Assembly: GCA_002453155.1 (NCBI GenBank)
Contig: DKGG01000057.1
Location: 445 to 49,289, forward strand
DNA: 48,845 bases
Origin: Bdellovibrionaceae bacterium UBA6776
Lineage (GTDB): Bacteria; Bdellovibrionota; Bdellovibrionia; Bdellovibrionales; UBA1609
Direction: 5' to 3'
The notes under the pieces are model-generated. The model saw only the letters and a program-made list of their open reading frames with translations, searched no databases and had not been told where the DNA came from. The translations under genes were made by a program, and so were the position numbers. Shown one piece after another: positions 41,267 through 48,676 of the stretch (position 1 is the stretch's first letter; every line of letters begins with the position of its first letter).

Positions 41267-42584
41267 TCTTTGACAGTGTCTTAATGGCCTTCAGGTAACT
41301 GTAGGCCTGTTGCAAATCAAAATCCTTTTCCAACAAGCGCTCCTTCGGTGTGAGCGCTTTGTCTGATGACCTTGAATCTGATTTGGCCCACCAAAATTCC
41401 ACAGGTTTTTTCTTTTTCTTGTTCGACTTTTCCTTTTCTCCCAAAAGATGTCCTTTCAGGTGCTTTTCTTTTCGAACATCTTTTTTGATGATCGACTTTT
41501 GAAAGCTTTCTGGATCCACCTCTTGTAGCTCCACATCTGGAGTGATGCCCTCCGACTGAATGGATCGACCTGAAGGGGTGTAATAGCGCCCCACAGTCAG
41601 CTTCAGTGCTGATCCATCTCCCAGCTTAACCACCGATTGAACCGAGCCCTTACCAAAGCTCTTTCGCCCCATCACCAAGGCTCTTTTGTTGTCTTGAAGG
41701 GCACCCGAAACAATCTCGCTGGCGCTGGCTGAGTATTCATCAATCAATATGATGATCGGGAAATCTGGATAAGTTCCGGTTTTTTTCGCGTAAAGAACTT
41801 CCTTTTCTTTTTCTCCACGCCCCTTTGTACTGACAATCACACCTTCTTCTAAAAACATGTCACTGATTTGTACCGCCTGATCCAAAAGACCCCCAGGGTT
41901 TTTTCGGAGGTCCAAGATCAAACCTTTTACTGATTTGTACTTTTTGATGTGATCGTCCAACTCTCGCTTGATCAGCTCTGCTGAATTTTCGATAAAACTT
42001 GTTAAGCGAATGTAAGCAAATCCTTCATCCAAATCTGTGTATTTGGCCGACCGAATTTTAACCACCCCACGGACAATCTCAAAAACTTTAGGCTCTTCAA
42101 ATCCTTTGCGGAAGATTCCCAAATGGATTTTTTCTCCCTTTTTGCCTTTCATTCTTTGAGCGGCTTCCACAAGACTGAATCCCTTGGTGGACTCGCCATT
42201 GATTTCAACAATCATGTCTCCCGCTTTAATTCCCGCTTTCCAAGCAGGAGTGTCTTCAATGGGTGAAATCACGGTGAGGATTCCATTTTGAACGGTCAAC
42301 TCCACTCCAAGTCCGCCGAATTCACCGCTGGTTTCGTTTTCAAACTCTTTATAGATTTCTGGCGGCATAAAGTTGGTGTGAGGATCCAACTCAAGGAGCA
42401 TCCCCTTGATTCCACCGTAGATCAGTTTTTTCAACTCCACCTTTTCCACATAAAACTGCTGAACCAGGTTAAGGACTTTAGCAAAAAGTTGAATTTCCTC
42501 ATAGCGTTCCTCAGCTTTCAGAACATTGAAGCTCACTCCGAACGTCAAAATGAGGGCTGCAAACACAATCCGTGGCTTCTTCAT
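41253..42584 (-). CDS. C-terminal processing peptidase (S41, CtpA)
   Basis: 443-residue periplasmic protease. A signal peptide (RIVFAALILTFGVSFNVLKAE) is followed by a short N-terminal domain. The PDZ domain (GGLGVELTVQNGILTVISPIEDTPAWKAGIKAGDMIVEI) comes next. The S41 core has the catalytic Ser in YSASASEIVSGAL and the Lys in GRKSFGKGSVQ, then a charged tail. It starts at ATG 42584, overlapping the EnvC stop (ATGA), with GAGGAGA upstream. Being last in the ftsEX-envC operon suggests it controls the amount of a cell-wall hydrolase, as CtpA does elsewhere (inference). Confidence 0.93.
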   Translation of the reverse strand: MKKPRIVFAALILTFGVSFNVLKAEERYEEIQLFAKVLNLVQQFYVEKVELKKLIYGGIKGMLLELDPHTNFMPPEIYKEFENETSGEFGGLGVELTVQNGILTVISPIEDTPAWKAGIKAGDMIVEINGESTKGFSLVEAAQRMKGKKGEKIHLGIFRKGFEEPKVFEIVRGVVKIRSAKYTDLDEGFAYIRLTSFIENSAELIKRELDDHIKKYKSVKGLILDLRKNPGGLLDQAVQISDMFLEEGVIVSTKGRGEKEKEVLYAKKTGTYPDFPIIILIDEYSASASEIVSGALQDNKRALVMGRKSFGKGSVQSVVKLGDGSALKLTVGRYYTPSGRSIQSEGITPDVELQEVDPESFQKSIIKKDVRKEKHLKGHLLGEKEKSNKKKKKPVEFWWAKSDSRSSDKALTPKERLLEKDFDLQQAYSYLKAIKTLSKTRTF

Positions 42585-43693
42585 AGTTGATCTCCTCTTG
42601 AAGAAAAGCTCGTTCCCGCGACATCCTCCGAACGTCCATTGGCAATCCATTTTTCTGGGTCAATGGCATTGGAATAATGTCTCAGTTCAAAATAAAGTTG
42701 GTTTCCGGAAAGTGCCAGAGTTTGACCTTTGAAGACCTTCTCGCCTTGAAAGACTTTGGTTTCTAGATTGTAGGAGTACACCGAATAGTAATGGTTTCCA
42801 TGGTCCAGAATAACCGTTTGTCCAAAACCGGGGATGGGCCCCACATAGGCAACTTTGCCATCAAAGACGGATTTTACTGTGCTCATTCGGAGTGCGTTAT
42901 ACGTCCATCCCAAATGGAGCAGTTTCACTTTATAAATGGGATCAAAAGTGCTGCCATATTCCTTCCAAGGCGCTTGAGGAAGTGGCGGGTAGAGCTCCCC
43001 TTTCTTTTCGAAAAAGGCCACCTCCGCATCTTGATCCATCTCTGGAAGTTGGGAGCGTAGTTTCTTTAGGAGCTCCAAGTTCTTTTCTTTGTCTTTATTG
43101 ATCAACTTAATCAGCAGATTTTTCTCTCGCTGATCCGCAAGGAGTTTGGCTTCTTTCACTTTCAATTTGTTTTTTAGCCCCAAGAGTTTTCGAACTTCTT
43201 CTTTGAGGTCCTCATTGGCTTTTTTGGCCTGAGTCAAACTGACACGATAGGTTTGAAACCGTTTGAAATCAGATTCCGAAACTTTTTTTAGAAAGCGAAC
43301 ATTGCGTTCAATTTCGGAAGCACTTTGGTCACTGAAAAGAAAAGTTAAAACACTGGGGTTTTTTAATTGGTAAAGGTGGGCCACCGACTTCGCAATTCGA
43401 GCCCGTTGTTCTTTTACTTTTTGGGTCCAAAGGCGAACCTCATAGGCCAACTCTTGTGCATCGGCCTGGGAACTCAACATTTTTTCGTTCACCTTAGAGC
43501 GCTCTTCGCTCATTTTTTTGACACGCAGGTCGCTTTCTAAAACTTGCTTATAAATCCTTCGCTGCTTCTTTTCGGCATTGGAAACAATGCTTTTGGTTTC
43601 ATCGATTTTTTCAATGAGGTCCGGATTGGAGGAATCTCCAAAAACGGGAAGGGAAAGGGTTATGATCAAAAAAGCGAATCCCCACTTAGACAT
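42581..43693 (-). CDS. envC: EnvC-like murein hydrolase activator (degenerate M23)
   Basis: 370 residues. Signal peptide (KWGFAFLIITLSLPVFG), long coiled coil (about 25-245, rich in K/E with heptads), then a LytM/M23 fold (FDGKVAYVGPIPGFGQTVILDHGNHYYSVYSYN...YFELRHYSNAIDPEKWI). Key zinc ligands are lost: the HxGxD-type motif reads HLGWTY, and the final HxH has Y in place of the first histidine, as in non-catalytic EnvC activators. It should link FtsEX to amidase activation in the periplasm. The start overlaps the ftsX end by 8 bases. Confidence 0.92.
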   Translation of the reverse strand: MSKWGFAFLIITLSLPVFGDSSNPDLIEKIDETKSIVSNAEKKQRRIYKQVLESDLRVKKMSEERSKVNEKMLSSQADAQELAYEVRLWTQKVKEQRARIAKSVAHLYQLKNPSVLTFLFSDQSASEIERNVRFLKKVSESDFKRFQTYRVSLTQAKKANEDLKEEVRKLLGLKNKLKVKEAKLLADQREKNLLIKLINKDKEKNLELLKKLRSQLPEMDQDAEVAFFEKKGELYPPLPQAPWKEYGSTFDPIYKVKLLHLGWTYNALRMSTVKSVFDGKVAYVGPIPGFGQTVILDHGNHYYSVYSYNLETKVFQGEKVFKGQTLALSGNQLYFELRHYSNAIDPEKWIANGRSEDVAGTSFSSRGDQL

Positions 43694-44618
43694 AGGAATC
43701 CATTTCTCCTTGGAAATTTCGACCACCGATTTTTCGGACACAAAAATAAGATCCCAAAAGACCAAATCCTAGTCCTGTGAGCAGAATAACGATTGCCGAG
43801 GACATCGAAAGTTCAATTCGAGAATTTTCAATCCACATCCACCCTGCGGATGAAAAGTAACCTAAGACGGCCTTGTTCAGAAACATGGAAAGAATCAAAG
43901 AAAAAAGTGCGGAGCCCAATCCCAAAAGAGCACCTTCAATTAAAAATGGTCTTTGAATCCATCTTCGGGTGGCGCCCACCAATTCTAAAACTTCCACTTC
44001 TTCCAAGCGTCGCTCCATGGAAACTCGCGTGGCATTTCCAATGATCAAAAGGCCGATGACAAGGACCACGCCAACCGCAAATAAAGTGGCCAAATTAAAC
44101 TTTTGCAAAAAGCGTCCCCAACTTTCAATCCACCCTTGACCGAAGGTCACATCGGAAACTCCAGAGTATTCAGAAATCTGAGTGGCAAGTTGTTTTAAAA
44201 TGTCAATTCGCTCGGTCAAAGAGATGTCCGCGGAAATTTTAATATCAAATGTGGCCGGCAACGGGTTTTCCTCTGGTTTGTCAGATTGCAAAAAATCAGG
44301 AGACAAATGACCCATGCGCTCTAAAAACTTTTTTGCCGCATCTGTTTTAGAAACAAACTGAACCTGCTTCACATGATCCATAGCTTGAATCTTTTGTTCC
44401 AGCTCCTTTTGCTCTTTCGAAGGCAACCCGTCTTCAAGATAGGCGGTGATTTCACTGTCTTGCCCCCAAGTTTCAGCAAGTCGAACTAAGTTTTGGCGAG
44501 CCAGAAGTATTAAGCTCAGGCAGGACAACACCACGGACATGGAAAAGAGCGTTGCCAAGAAGGTGGCTGAGTGATCGGTGATGGTTTTTTTCAAGTGGTT
44601 TAAGACGTAGTTGTTCAT
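43686..44618 (-). CDS. ftsX: FtsX, permease-like subunit of FtsEX
   Basis: 310 residues with one N-terminal membrane segment (ATFLATLFSMSVVLSCLSLILLAR), a periplasmic loop of about 120 residues with the FtsX pattern ITAYLEDGLPSKEQKELEQKI, and three C-terminal segments (VGVVLVIGLLIIGNAT, GALLGLGSALFSLILSMFL, SSAIVILLTGLGFGLLGSYF), the FtsX topology. It transmits the FtsE ATPase cycle to periplasmic EnvC. The ATG overlaps the ftsE stop (ATGA). Confidence 0.95.
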   Translation of the reverse strand: MNNYVLNHLKKTITDHSATFLATLFSMSVVLSCLSLILLARQNLVRLAETWGQDSEITAYLEDGLPSKEQKELEQKIQAMDHVKQVQFVSKTDAAKKFLERMGHLSPDFLQSDKPEENPLPATFDIKISADISLTERIDILKQLATQISEYSGVSDVTFGQGWIESWGRFLQKFNLATLFAVGVVLVIGLLIIGNATRVSMERRLEEVEVLELVGATRRWIQRPFLIEGALLGLGSALFSLILSMFLNKAVLGYFSSAGWMWIENSRIELSMSSAIVILLTGLGFGLLGSYFCVRKIGGRNFQGEMDSYV

Positions 44619-45274
44619 TGGTCTAACTGGATCTCCCCAAGGTTGATATCAATGCGACGGGCTTTTTTTCTTTTCACCAGGTCATGATCATGGGTCGCTA
44701 CAAAAACAGTGGTTCCACGGGCGTTGGCTTTTTCTAAAAGAGCAATGATCTCGTTGGTCAAAGTGGGATCCAAGTTCCCCGTAGGCTCATCTGCAATCAA
44801 AACTTCGGGCTGATGAACCAGGGCCCTCGCAATGGCCACGCGCTGTTGTTCTCCCCCTGACATTTCCAAAGGAAGACAGTCCTTTTTCGAAAAGAGTGAC
44901 ACCTGATCCAAAACATCCATCACTCGACGCTCTATGGACAATGTCGATTCTCCCCGAACAACTAAAGGCAAAGCGACGTTTTCAAAAACGGTGCGATTTC
45001 TCAGAAGGCGAAAATCTTGGTAAACCACACCCACATGTCTACGAAAAAAAGGAAGCTCTCGGGGTTTTAGCAGCGAGATTTCACGGCCTGCGACGCGAAC
45101 ATTCCCAGAAGTAGGACGGTCATAGGCGGAAATCAGTTTAAACATGGTTGTTTTTCCCGCTCCACTGGGGCCGGTGAGAAAAACGAACTCCCCTTTTCCA
45201 ATTTTAAAAGTCACATCGCGGAGGGCTTTGTATCCATTCGAGTAGGCTTTGTAGGTGTGGTGAAATTCTATCAT
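44615..45274 (-). CDS. ftsE: FtsE, ATPase subunit of FtsEX
   Basis: 219-residue ABC ATPase. Walker A GPSGAGKTT, Q-loop VYQDFRLL, ABC signature MSGGEQQRVAIARAL, Walker B VLIADEPTGNLDP and the switch His ATHDHDLVK. The start MIEFHHTYKAYSNGYKALRDV is that of FtsE rather than a generic lipoprotein exporter. It couples Z-ring activity to wall hydrolysis. It follows the 89-residue gene by 16 bases. Confidence 0.96.
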   Translation of the reverse strand: MIEFHHTYKAYSNGYKALRDVTFKIGKGEFVFLTGPSGAGKTTMFKLISAYDRPTSGNVRVAGREISLLKPRELPFFRRHVGVVYQDFRLLRNRTVFENVALPLVVRGESTLSIERRVMDVLDQVSLFSKKDCLPLEMSGGEQQRVAIARALVHQPEVLIADEPTGNLDPTLTNEIIALLEKANARGTTVFVATHDHDLVKRKKARRIDINLGEIQLDQ

Positions 45275-45290
45275 TCCACCATTCTAAGAT

Positions 45291-45560
45291 TTACTCCCAG
45301 AGTTGGCCAGAAAGGAGCAGGTCCAGAATTTTGTTGTGCTGGATCTTCATCGCGAGGCGAATGTCCTGGGGAACCGCTCTGCGACCGCCAGGAAGAATTT
45401 CTTCGTAGGAGGTCTTAATGCTTCGAATGACAGCGCCATTACTAAAGACTCGACTGACCAAAAAGGGATTGTCGCGACCCCAGTCTTCCGTCTGGACGTG
45501 GTACTTTCGATCTAAAACTTGAATGTCCGAGTTAAAGCCTTTTTCCACAGAATTGTGCAC
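45291..45560 (-). CDS. Small conserved protein leading the ftsEX operon, function unknown
   Basis: 89 residues, soluble. The core FNSDIQVLDRKYHVQTEDWGRDNPFLVSRVFSNGAVIRSIKTSYEEIL resembles a small family I have seen in deltaproteobacterial-type genomes as hypothetical proteins (recollection). The GTG start at 45560 has AAGGGG 6 bases upstream and lies inside a 14-bp palindrome. It lies 16 bases upstream of ftsE and in the same direction, so it is probably the operon's first gene and a candidate partner or regulator of FtsEX. Confidence 0.78.
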   Translation of the reverse strand: MHNSVEKGFNSDIQVLDRKYHVQTEDWGRDNPFLVSRVFSNGAVIRSIKTSYEEILPGGRRAVPQDIRLAMKIQHNKILDLLLSGQLWE

Positions 45561-45564
45561 AATT
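45551..45564. promoter_or_regulatory. 14-bp palindrome over the start codon
   Basis: AATTGTGCACAATT is its own reverse complement and covers the GTG start of the small operon-leading gene. It could be an operator for autoregulation or a translation-control hairpin, or coincidence. Confidence 0.35.
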
Positions 45565-45589
45565 ATCCCCTTTTAAAATCACTTTCGAA

Positions 45590-45642
45590 ATTGAGGAATT
45601 TAATTCGTCATTTTCTCAAAATGAGACGTTCCATTCCTCAAT
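45590..45642. promoter_or_regulatory. Nested inverted repeats in the divergent intergenic region
   Basis: ATTGAGGAAT (45590-45599) and ATTCCTCAAT (45633-45642) pair perfectly over 10 bases. The 33-base interval contains a second stem, TCATTTT with AAAATGA around CTC. It lies between the ftsEX operon start and the metalloprotease ATG (30 bases downstream). It could be a double operator or a leader hairpin. Confidence 0.5.
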
Positions 45643-45672
45643 CAAAGTTTGAATTTTACCGATATATTTTTA

Positions 45673-47466
45673 ATGAATCGTGGCTCAATTTTCCATGTCT
45701 TTTTTGTTTTTTTCGTTCTTGGAGCCACGGCCTGTTCTTCAAGCAGCAGTTCTCAATCCACACCCACCTCCACTTATGAAGGAATTGCGCCCGGTCCGGC
45801 GGAAGCCACATATTGCAGCACGACGACATCTTACTCTTCACCGATCACCATTACCGGCACAGCAACTTATCAAGCTCGAGTCACCTATGGAACGAAACCC
45901 GGCGGGGGACTTGGTAATGCCGGTTCGGCAAAACCCGTTCGATACGCCGAAATCATGGTGAAAAACTCTGCAGGCAGCACTGTCCAATGTGGAGAAACCT
46001 TGGTTGATGGAACTTTTAGTCTTCAAATGCCAAATGATGGGAACACCTACACCCTTTATGTAAACACTCGAGCCAACAACTCAAAAGCTGTGGTTTCCGT
46101 GATGGATCGTCCCGCCCTGAAAAACTACTATTCACTCACGACCTCTTTTGTAGCAAATGGTTCGAAGAGCGTGGGAACTTTGAACGCCGCTGTAACTGGA
46201 GACATTCTAGGTGGTGCCTTTAATATTTTCGATCAAATCGTGGAAACCAACAATTATCTTAGAACCGAAGCCAGCTCTTGCTCTTCAACTTACACCGGAT
46301 GCCAGGATTTCTCGGTAGCGCCAAAAGTTGAAGCTTACTGGATGAAGGGTGTGAATCCAGCCACCTATTTAGGTTCAACAAGTGCGTTGAGTTTTTACCT
46401 GCCGGGATATTCTCGTCTCTTTATTTTGGGTGGACTCAATGGAGACACCGACAATACAGACACCGATCACTTTGACAACTCTGTGATTATTCACGAATAC
46501 GGACATTTTCTGGAAGATGTGGTTTTCGGAAGCAATTCACCTGGTGGATCTCACAGCGGAGACAAAATCATTGATCCTCGATTGGCGTGGAGTGAGGGTT
46601 GGGGAAACTTTATCCAAGCTGCTGTGTTAAACACCTCGGAATACATCGACACCACAGGGAACATCGACGGTTCCACGGCTTACATCTTCAAATTGGATCT
46701 TGAAACTGCTCAAACTGGAAATGACATTCCAACCGCTTCGGGCGAAGGAAATTTTCGGGAATTTTCGGTCACCCGATTCCTTTGGGACATGATTGATTCC
46801 AATGCGGACACTCGATTTACCGGAACGGACAACGTATCCGGCGCTTTCAAAGACATTTGGGCTTCGCTGACCAAATCCACTCAGGGATTTAAAAATGCAA
46901 ATGTGGCTTTTCGTAACATTGGGATCTTTCACACCTTTCAAACTTGGCTTCAATCCAACAACTCTGGAAAAGATTTGTCCGAGTTGATCAAGATCGAACG
47001 TCAGGTTGCCAACACTTCGGAATATGCTCAGTATGTGACCACATCTGGATCGTGCACTTACACCATCACTCCCTACAACGATCCGAATGATACAGGATCT
47101 TTTTCTACAGCAAACCTTCATCAGAACAATGATTTCTTTCACATTCGGCCAACCTCTTCGGGAACCTACACCATAAGCCTTGAATATTCAGATTCGGATT
47201 CCTCTGGGACTGAAGCGGATGCGGACCTATATCTTTACAATAAGAGTGCGCGCATTGGGCAAACAGCCGACATCGTAGCAAAATCTACCAGTGATCCCGA
47301 CGGAAATCCCGCAACCTCACAAACAGAGTCTTTCGCGGTTTCGCTGACTGGGGGCACAGACTATCTTTTGAATGTTTTTGTCTATACCGGTGGAACCTTA
47401 GGCGGAGCCTTTACTTATAAAATTAAGATGAATGGGAGTGAACTGTGTCAGTCAAATCTCTACTGA
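45673..47466 (+). CDS. HEXXH zinc metalloprotease lipoprotein
   Basis: 597 residues. Lipobox VLGATAC (Cys near 21), then a Ser-rich linker. An Ig/carboxypeptidase-regulatory-like strand region (AKPVRYAEIMVKNSAGSTVQCGETLVDGTFSLQMP) comes before the catalytic zone. The zinc site is IIHEYGHFLED, with the probable third ligand Glu in LAWSEGWGNF about 38 residues later, a gluzincin-like spacing. The C-terminal about 120 residues (FFHIRPTSSGTYTISLEY...DADLYLYN) look like a PPC-type secreted-protease domain. ATG at 45673 gives the intact signal; the ribosome site is weak. It is likely surface-bound and digestive or wall-active (inference). Confidence 0.85.
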   Translation: MNRGSIFHVFFVFFVLGATACSSSSSSQSTPTSTYEGIAPGPAEATYCSTTTSYSSPITITGTATYQARVTYGTKPGGGLGNAGSAKPVRYAEIMVKNSAGSTVQCGETLVDGTFSLQMPNDGNTYTLYVNTRANNSKAVVSVMDRPALKNYYSLTTSFVANGSKSVGTLNAAVTGDILGGAFNIFDQIVETNNYLRTEASSCSSTYTGCQDFSVAPKVEAYWMKGVNPATYLGSTSALSFYLPGYSRLFILGGLNGDTDNTDTDHFDNSVIIHEYGHFLEDVVFGSNSPGGSHSGDKIIDPRLAWSEGWGNFIQAAVLNTSEYIDTTGNIDGSTAYIFKLDLETAQTGNDIPTASGEGNFREFSVTRFLWDMIDSNADTRFTGTDNVSGAFKDIWASLTKSTQGFKNANVAFRNIGIFHTFQTWLQSNNSGKDLSELIKIERQVANTSEYAQYVTTSGSCTYTITPYNDPNDTGSFSTANLHQNNDFFHIRPTSSGTYTISLEYSDSDSSGTEADADLYLYNKSARIGQTADIVAKSTSDPDGNPATSQTESFAVSLTGGTDYLLNVFVYTGGTLGGAFTYKIKMNGSELCQSNLY

Positions 47467-48074
47467 TCCTTGCCGTCTTATTTTTTAGTGCTCTGGGAAC
47501 GGCCTACTTCCTTCAAGTGAAGATGGGAGGAGAGGTTTACTCTCAAAGAAATCCCAGCTCTGATGAAGAGATTCATCTGCATGCATTAAAAGAGCAGGTT
47601 TTGAAGCCCAAAAAAGGGGCGTCGGTAATTCATACGGAAAAGCTACGAGGTCCACTAGAGATTCATTTGTCCAACGCAGATAAAAATGGTCCTTCAGCTT
47701 CGGGTCAAATCACATTGAACTTACAGATTACTTCTGACAGAGATTTGCCTCATGTCAGAGTTCGATGGGTTTTGCCTCCAGGAGTTCAATATCTTGGGGG
47801 TTCGGGAAGCTTCGACGGTCACAAGTTTGTGGAAGAAGAGATTTCTGTGAATCGAGATGTGGTTGTTGAAAAGCAGATTTACCTTCAATTGTTGGATGAT
47901 TTGAATCGTCAGATCCATGTTCAGGTTTCCAGCGAGCAGACTGGGATGCAGTTTACTGAAGTGGCCCAGTACAACACTTTGTTTGAGCCGTATTTGAATG
48001 ACGGCGCAAAAATGGAAAGCCTGCAGAAGTCGTCGGTGGAAGATGTGAAGCCGGATGTGAAGGTTTTTGAATAG
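47445..48074 (+). CDS. Signal-anchored protein of unknown function
   Basis: 209 residues. The N-terminus (KSLLILAVLFFSALGTAYFLQV) is a signal anchor. The middle (EIHLSNADKNGPSASGQITLNLQITSDRDLPHVRVRWVLPPGVQYLGG) reads like an Ig-like/DUF11-type strand domain, and the end is acidic. It starts at GTG with GGGAG upstream and overlaps the metalloprotease gene by 22 bases, so it is co-translated and may be its accessory or substrate-side partner. Confidence 0.72.
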   Translation: MSVKSLLILAVLFFSALGTAYFLQVKMGGEVYSQRNPSSDEEIHLHALKEQVLKPKKGASVIHTEKLRGPLEIHLSNADKNGPSASGQITLNLQITSDRDLPHVRVRWVLPPGVQYLGGSGSFDGHKFVEEEISVNRDVVVEKQIYLQLLDDLNRQIHVQVSSEQTGMQFTEVAQYNTLFEPYLNDGAKMESLQKSSVEDVKPDVKVFE

Positions 48075-48109
48075 TCGTTTTTTCAATTTTCAGCTGAATT
48101 CAAGAAATT

Positions 48110-48196
48110 GAAGAACTATGCCTTTGCTTCCAAAAATCTCAGACAGTCCTCACTCCGTTGCGGAACTCAATTTTTGAAACAAAGACATAGTTCTTC
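48110..48196. repeat. Inverted partial copy facing repeat copy 1
   Basis: GAAGAACTATGCCTTTGCTT (48110-48129) is the reverse complement of the start of copy 1 (48176-48196), with 19 of 21 bases matching. The two can form a long hairpin with a loop of about 45 bases. Confidence 0.65.
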
Positions 48197-48326
48197 ACGT
48201 TTCTGATCCTATACAAAATTGCCATGCTAGGACTCTAGAATATGATGCCCCGTCTTTGCGTATCCTGTTTGCTTGAGGTCTTTATGGTATACAAACTAAA
48301 TCTTAGAAATATTTTGAGATAGAAAA
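48174..48326 (+). repeat. 153-bp tandem repeat, copy 1
   Basis: Begins TTGAAACAAAGACATAG and ends before the same motif at 48327. It matches copy 2 at about 132 of 153 positions by hand alignment, with no gaps. The most conserved block is the stretch from TGATCCTATACAAAATTG to GACTCTAGAATAT. Confidence 0.85.
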
Positions 48327-48479
48327 TTGAAACAGGGCCATAGTTCTTCAAGACTCTGATCCTATACAAAATTGTCATGCTAGGACTCTAGAATATCATG
48401 CCCTTTTTTTGCTCATCCTGCTTGCTTGAGGTCTTTATGGGATACAAACCAAATCTTGGAAATTGTTCGAGATAAAAAA
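48327..48479 (+). repeat. 153-bp tandem repeat, copy 2
   Basis: Begins TTGAAACAGGGCCATAG. It has the same length as copy 1 and about 86% identity. It contains ATCCTGCTTGCTTGAGGTC (48415-48433), which recurs inverted at 48658-48676. Confidence 0.85.
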
Positions 48480-48526
48480 TTGAAACAAAGACATAGCTCT
48501 TCAAGATTCTGATCCTATACAAATTG
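48480..48526 (+). repeat. 153-bp repeat, truncated copy 3
   Basis: About 46 bases (TTGAAACAAAGACATAG to CTATACAAATTG) match the start of the unit, then the similarity ends. Shorter decayed pieces follow at 48541-48554 (TTCAAGACTGTGAT) and 48566-48588 (CAAAGCCTTAGTTCTTCACG). Confidence 0.75.
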
Positions 48527-48657
48527 ATTACATTTTAAGATTCAAGACTGTGATGGCCTTTCTCTGCAAAGCCTTAGTTCTTCACGTTGCTGCCGAGAAT
48601 ATAAATTCTCAAAAAATTTTAAATGAATTTTCATCAAATTGTCTTTTATCCCAAAAG

Positions 48658-48676
48658 GACCTCAAGCAAGCAGGAT
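48658..48676 (-). repeat. Inverted 19-bp copy of an internal repeat segment
   Basis: GACCTCAAGCAAGCAGGAT is the perfect reverse complement of 48415-48433 in copy 2. It gives the repeat block inverted pieces at both sides. Confidence 0.7.

Noticed and set aside
48174..48526. CRISPR array
   Set aside because: The units are 153 bp, contiguous, without short unique spacers, and there are no cas genes.
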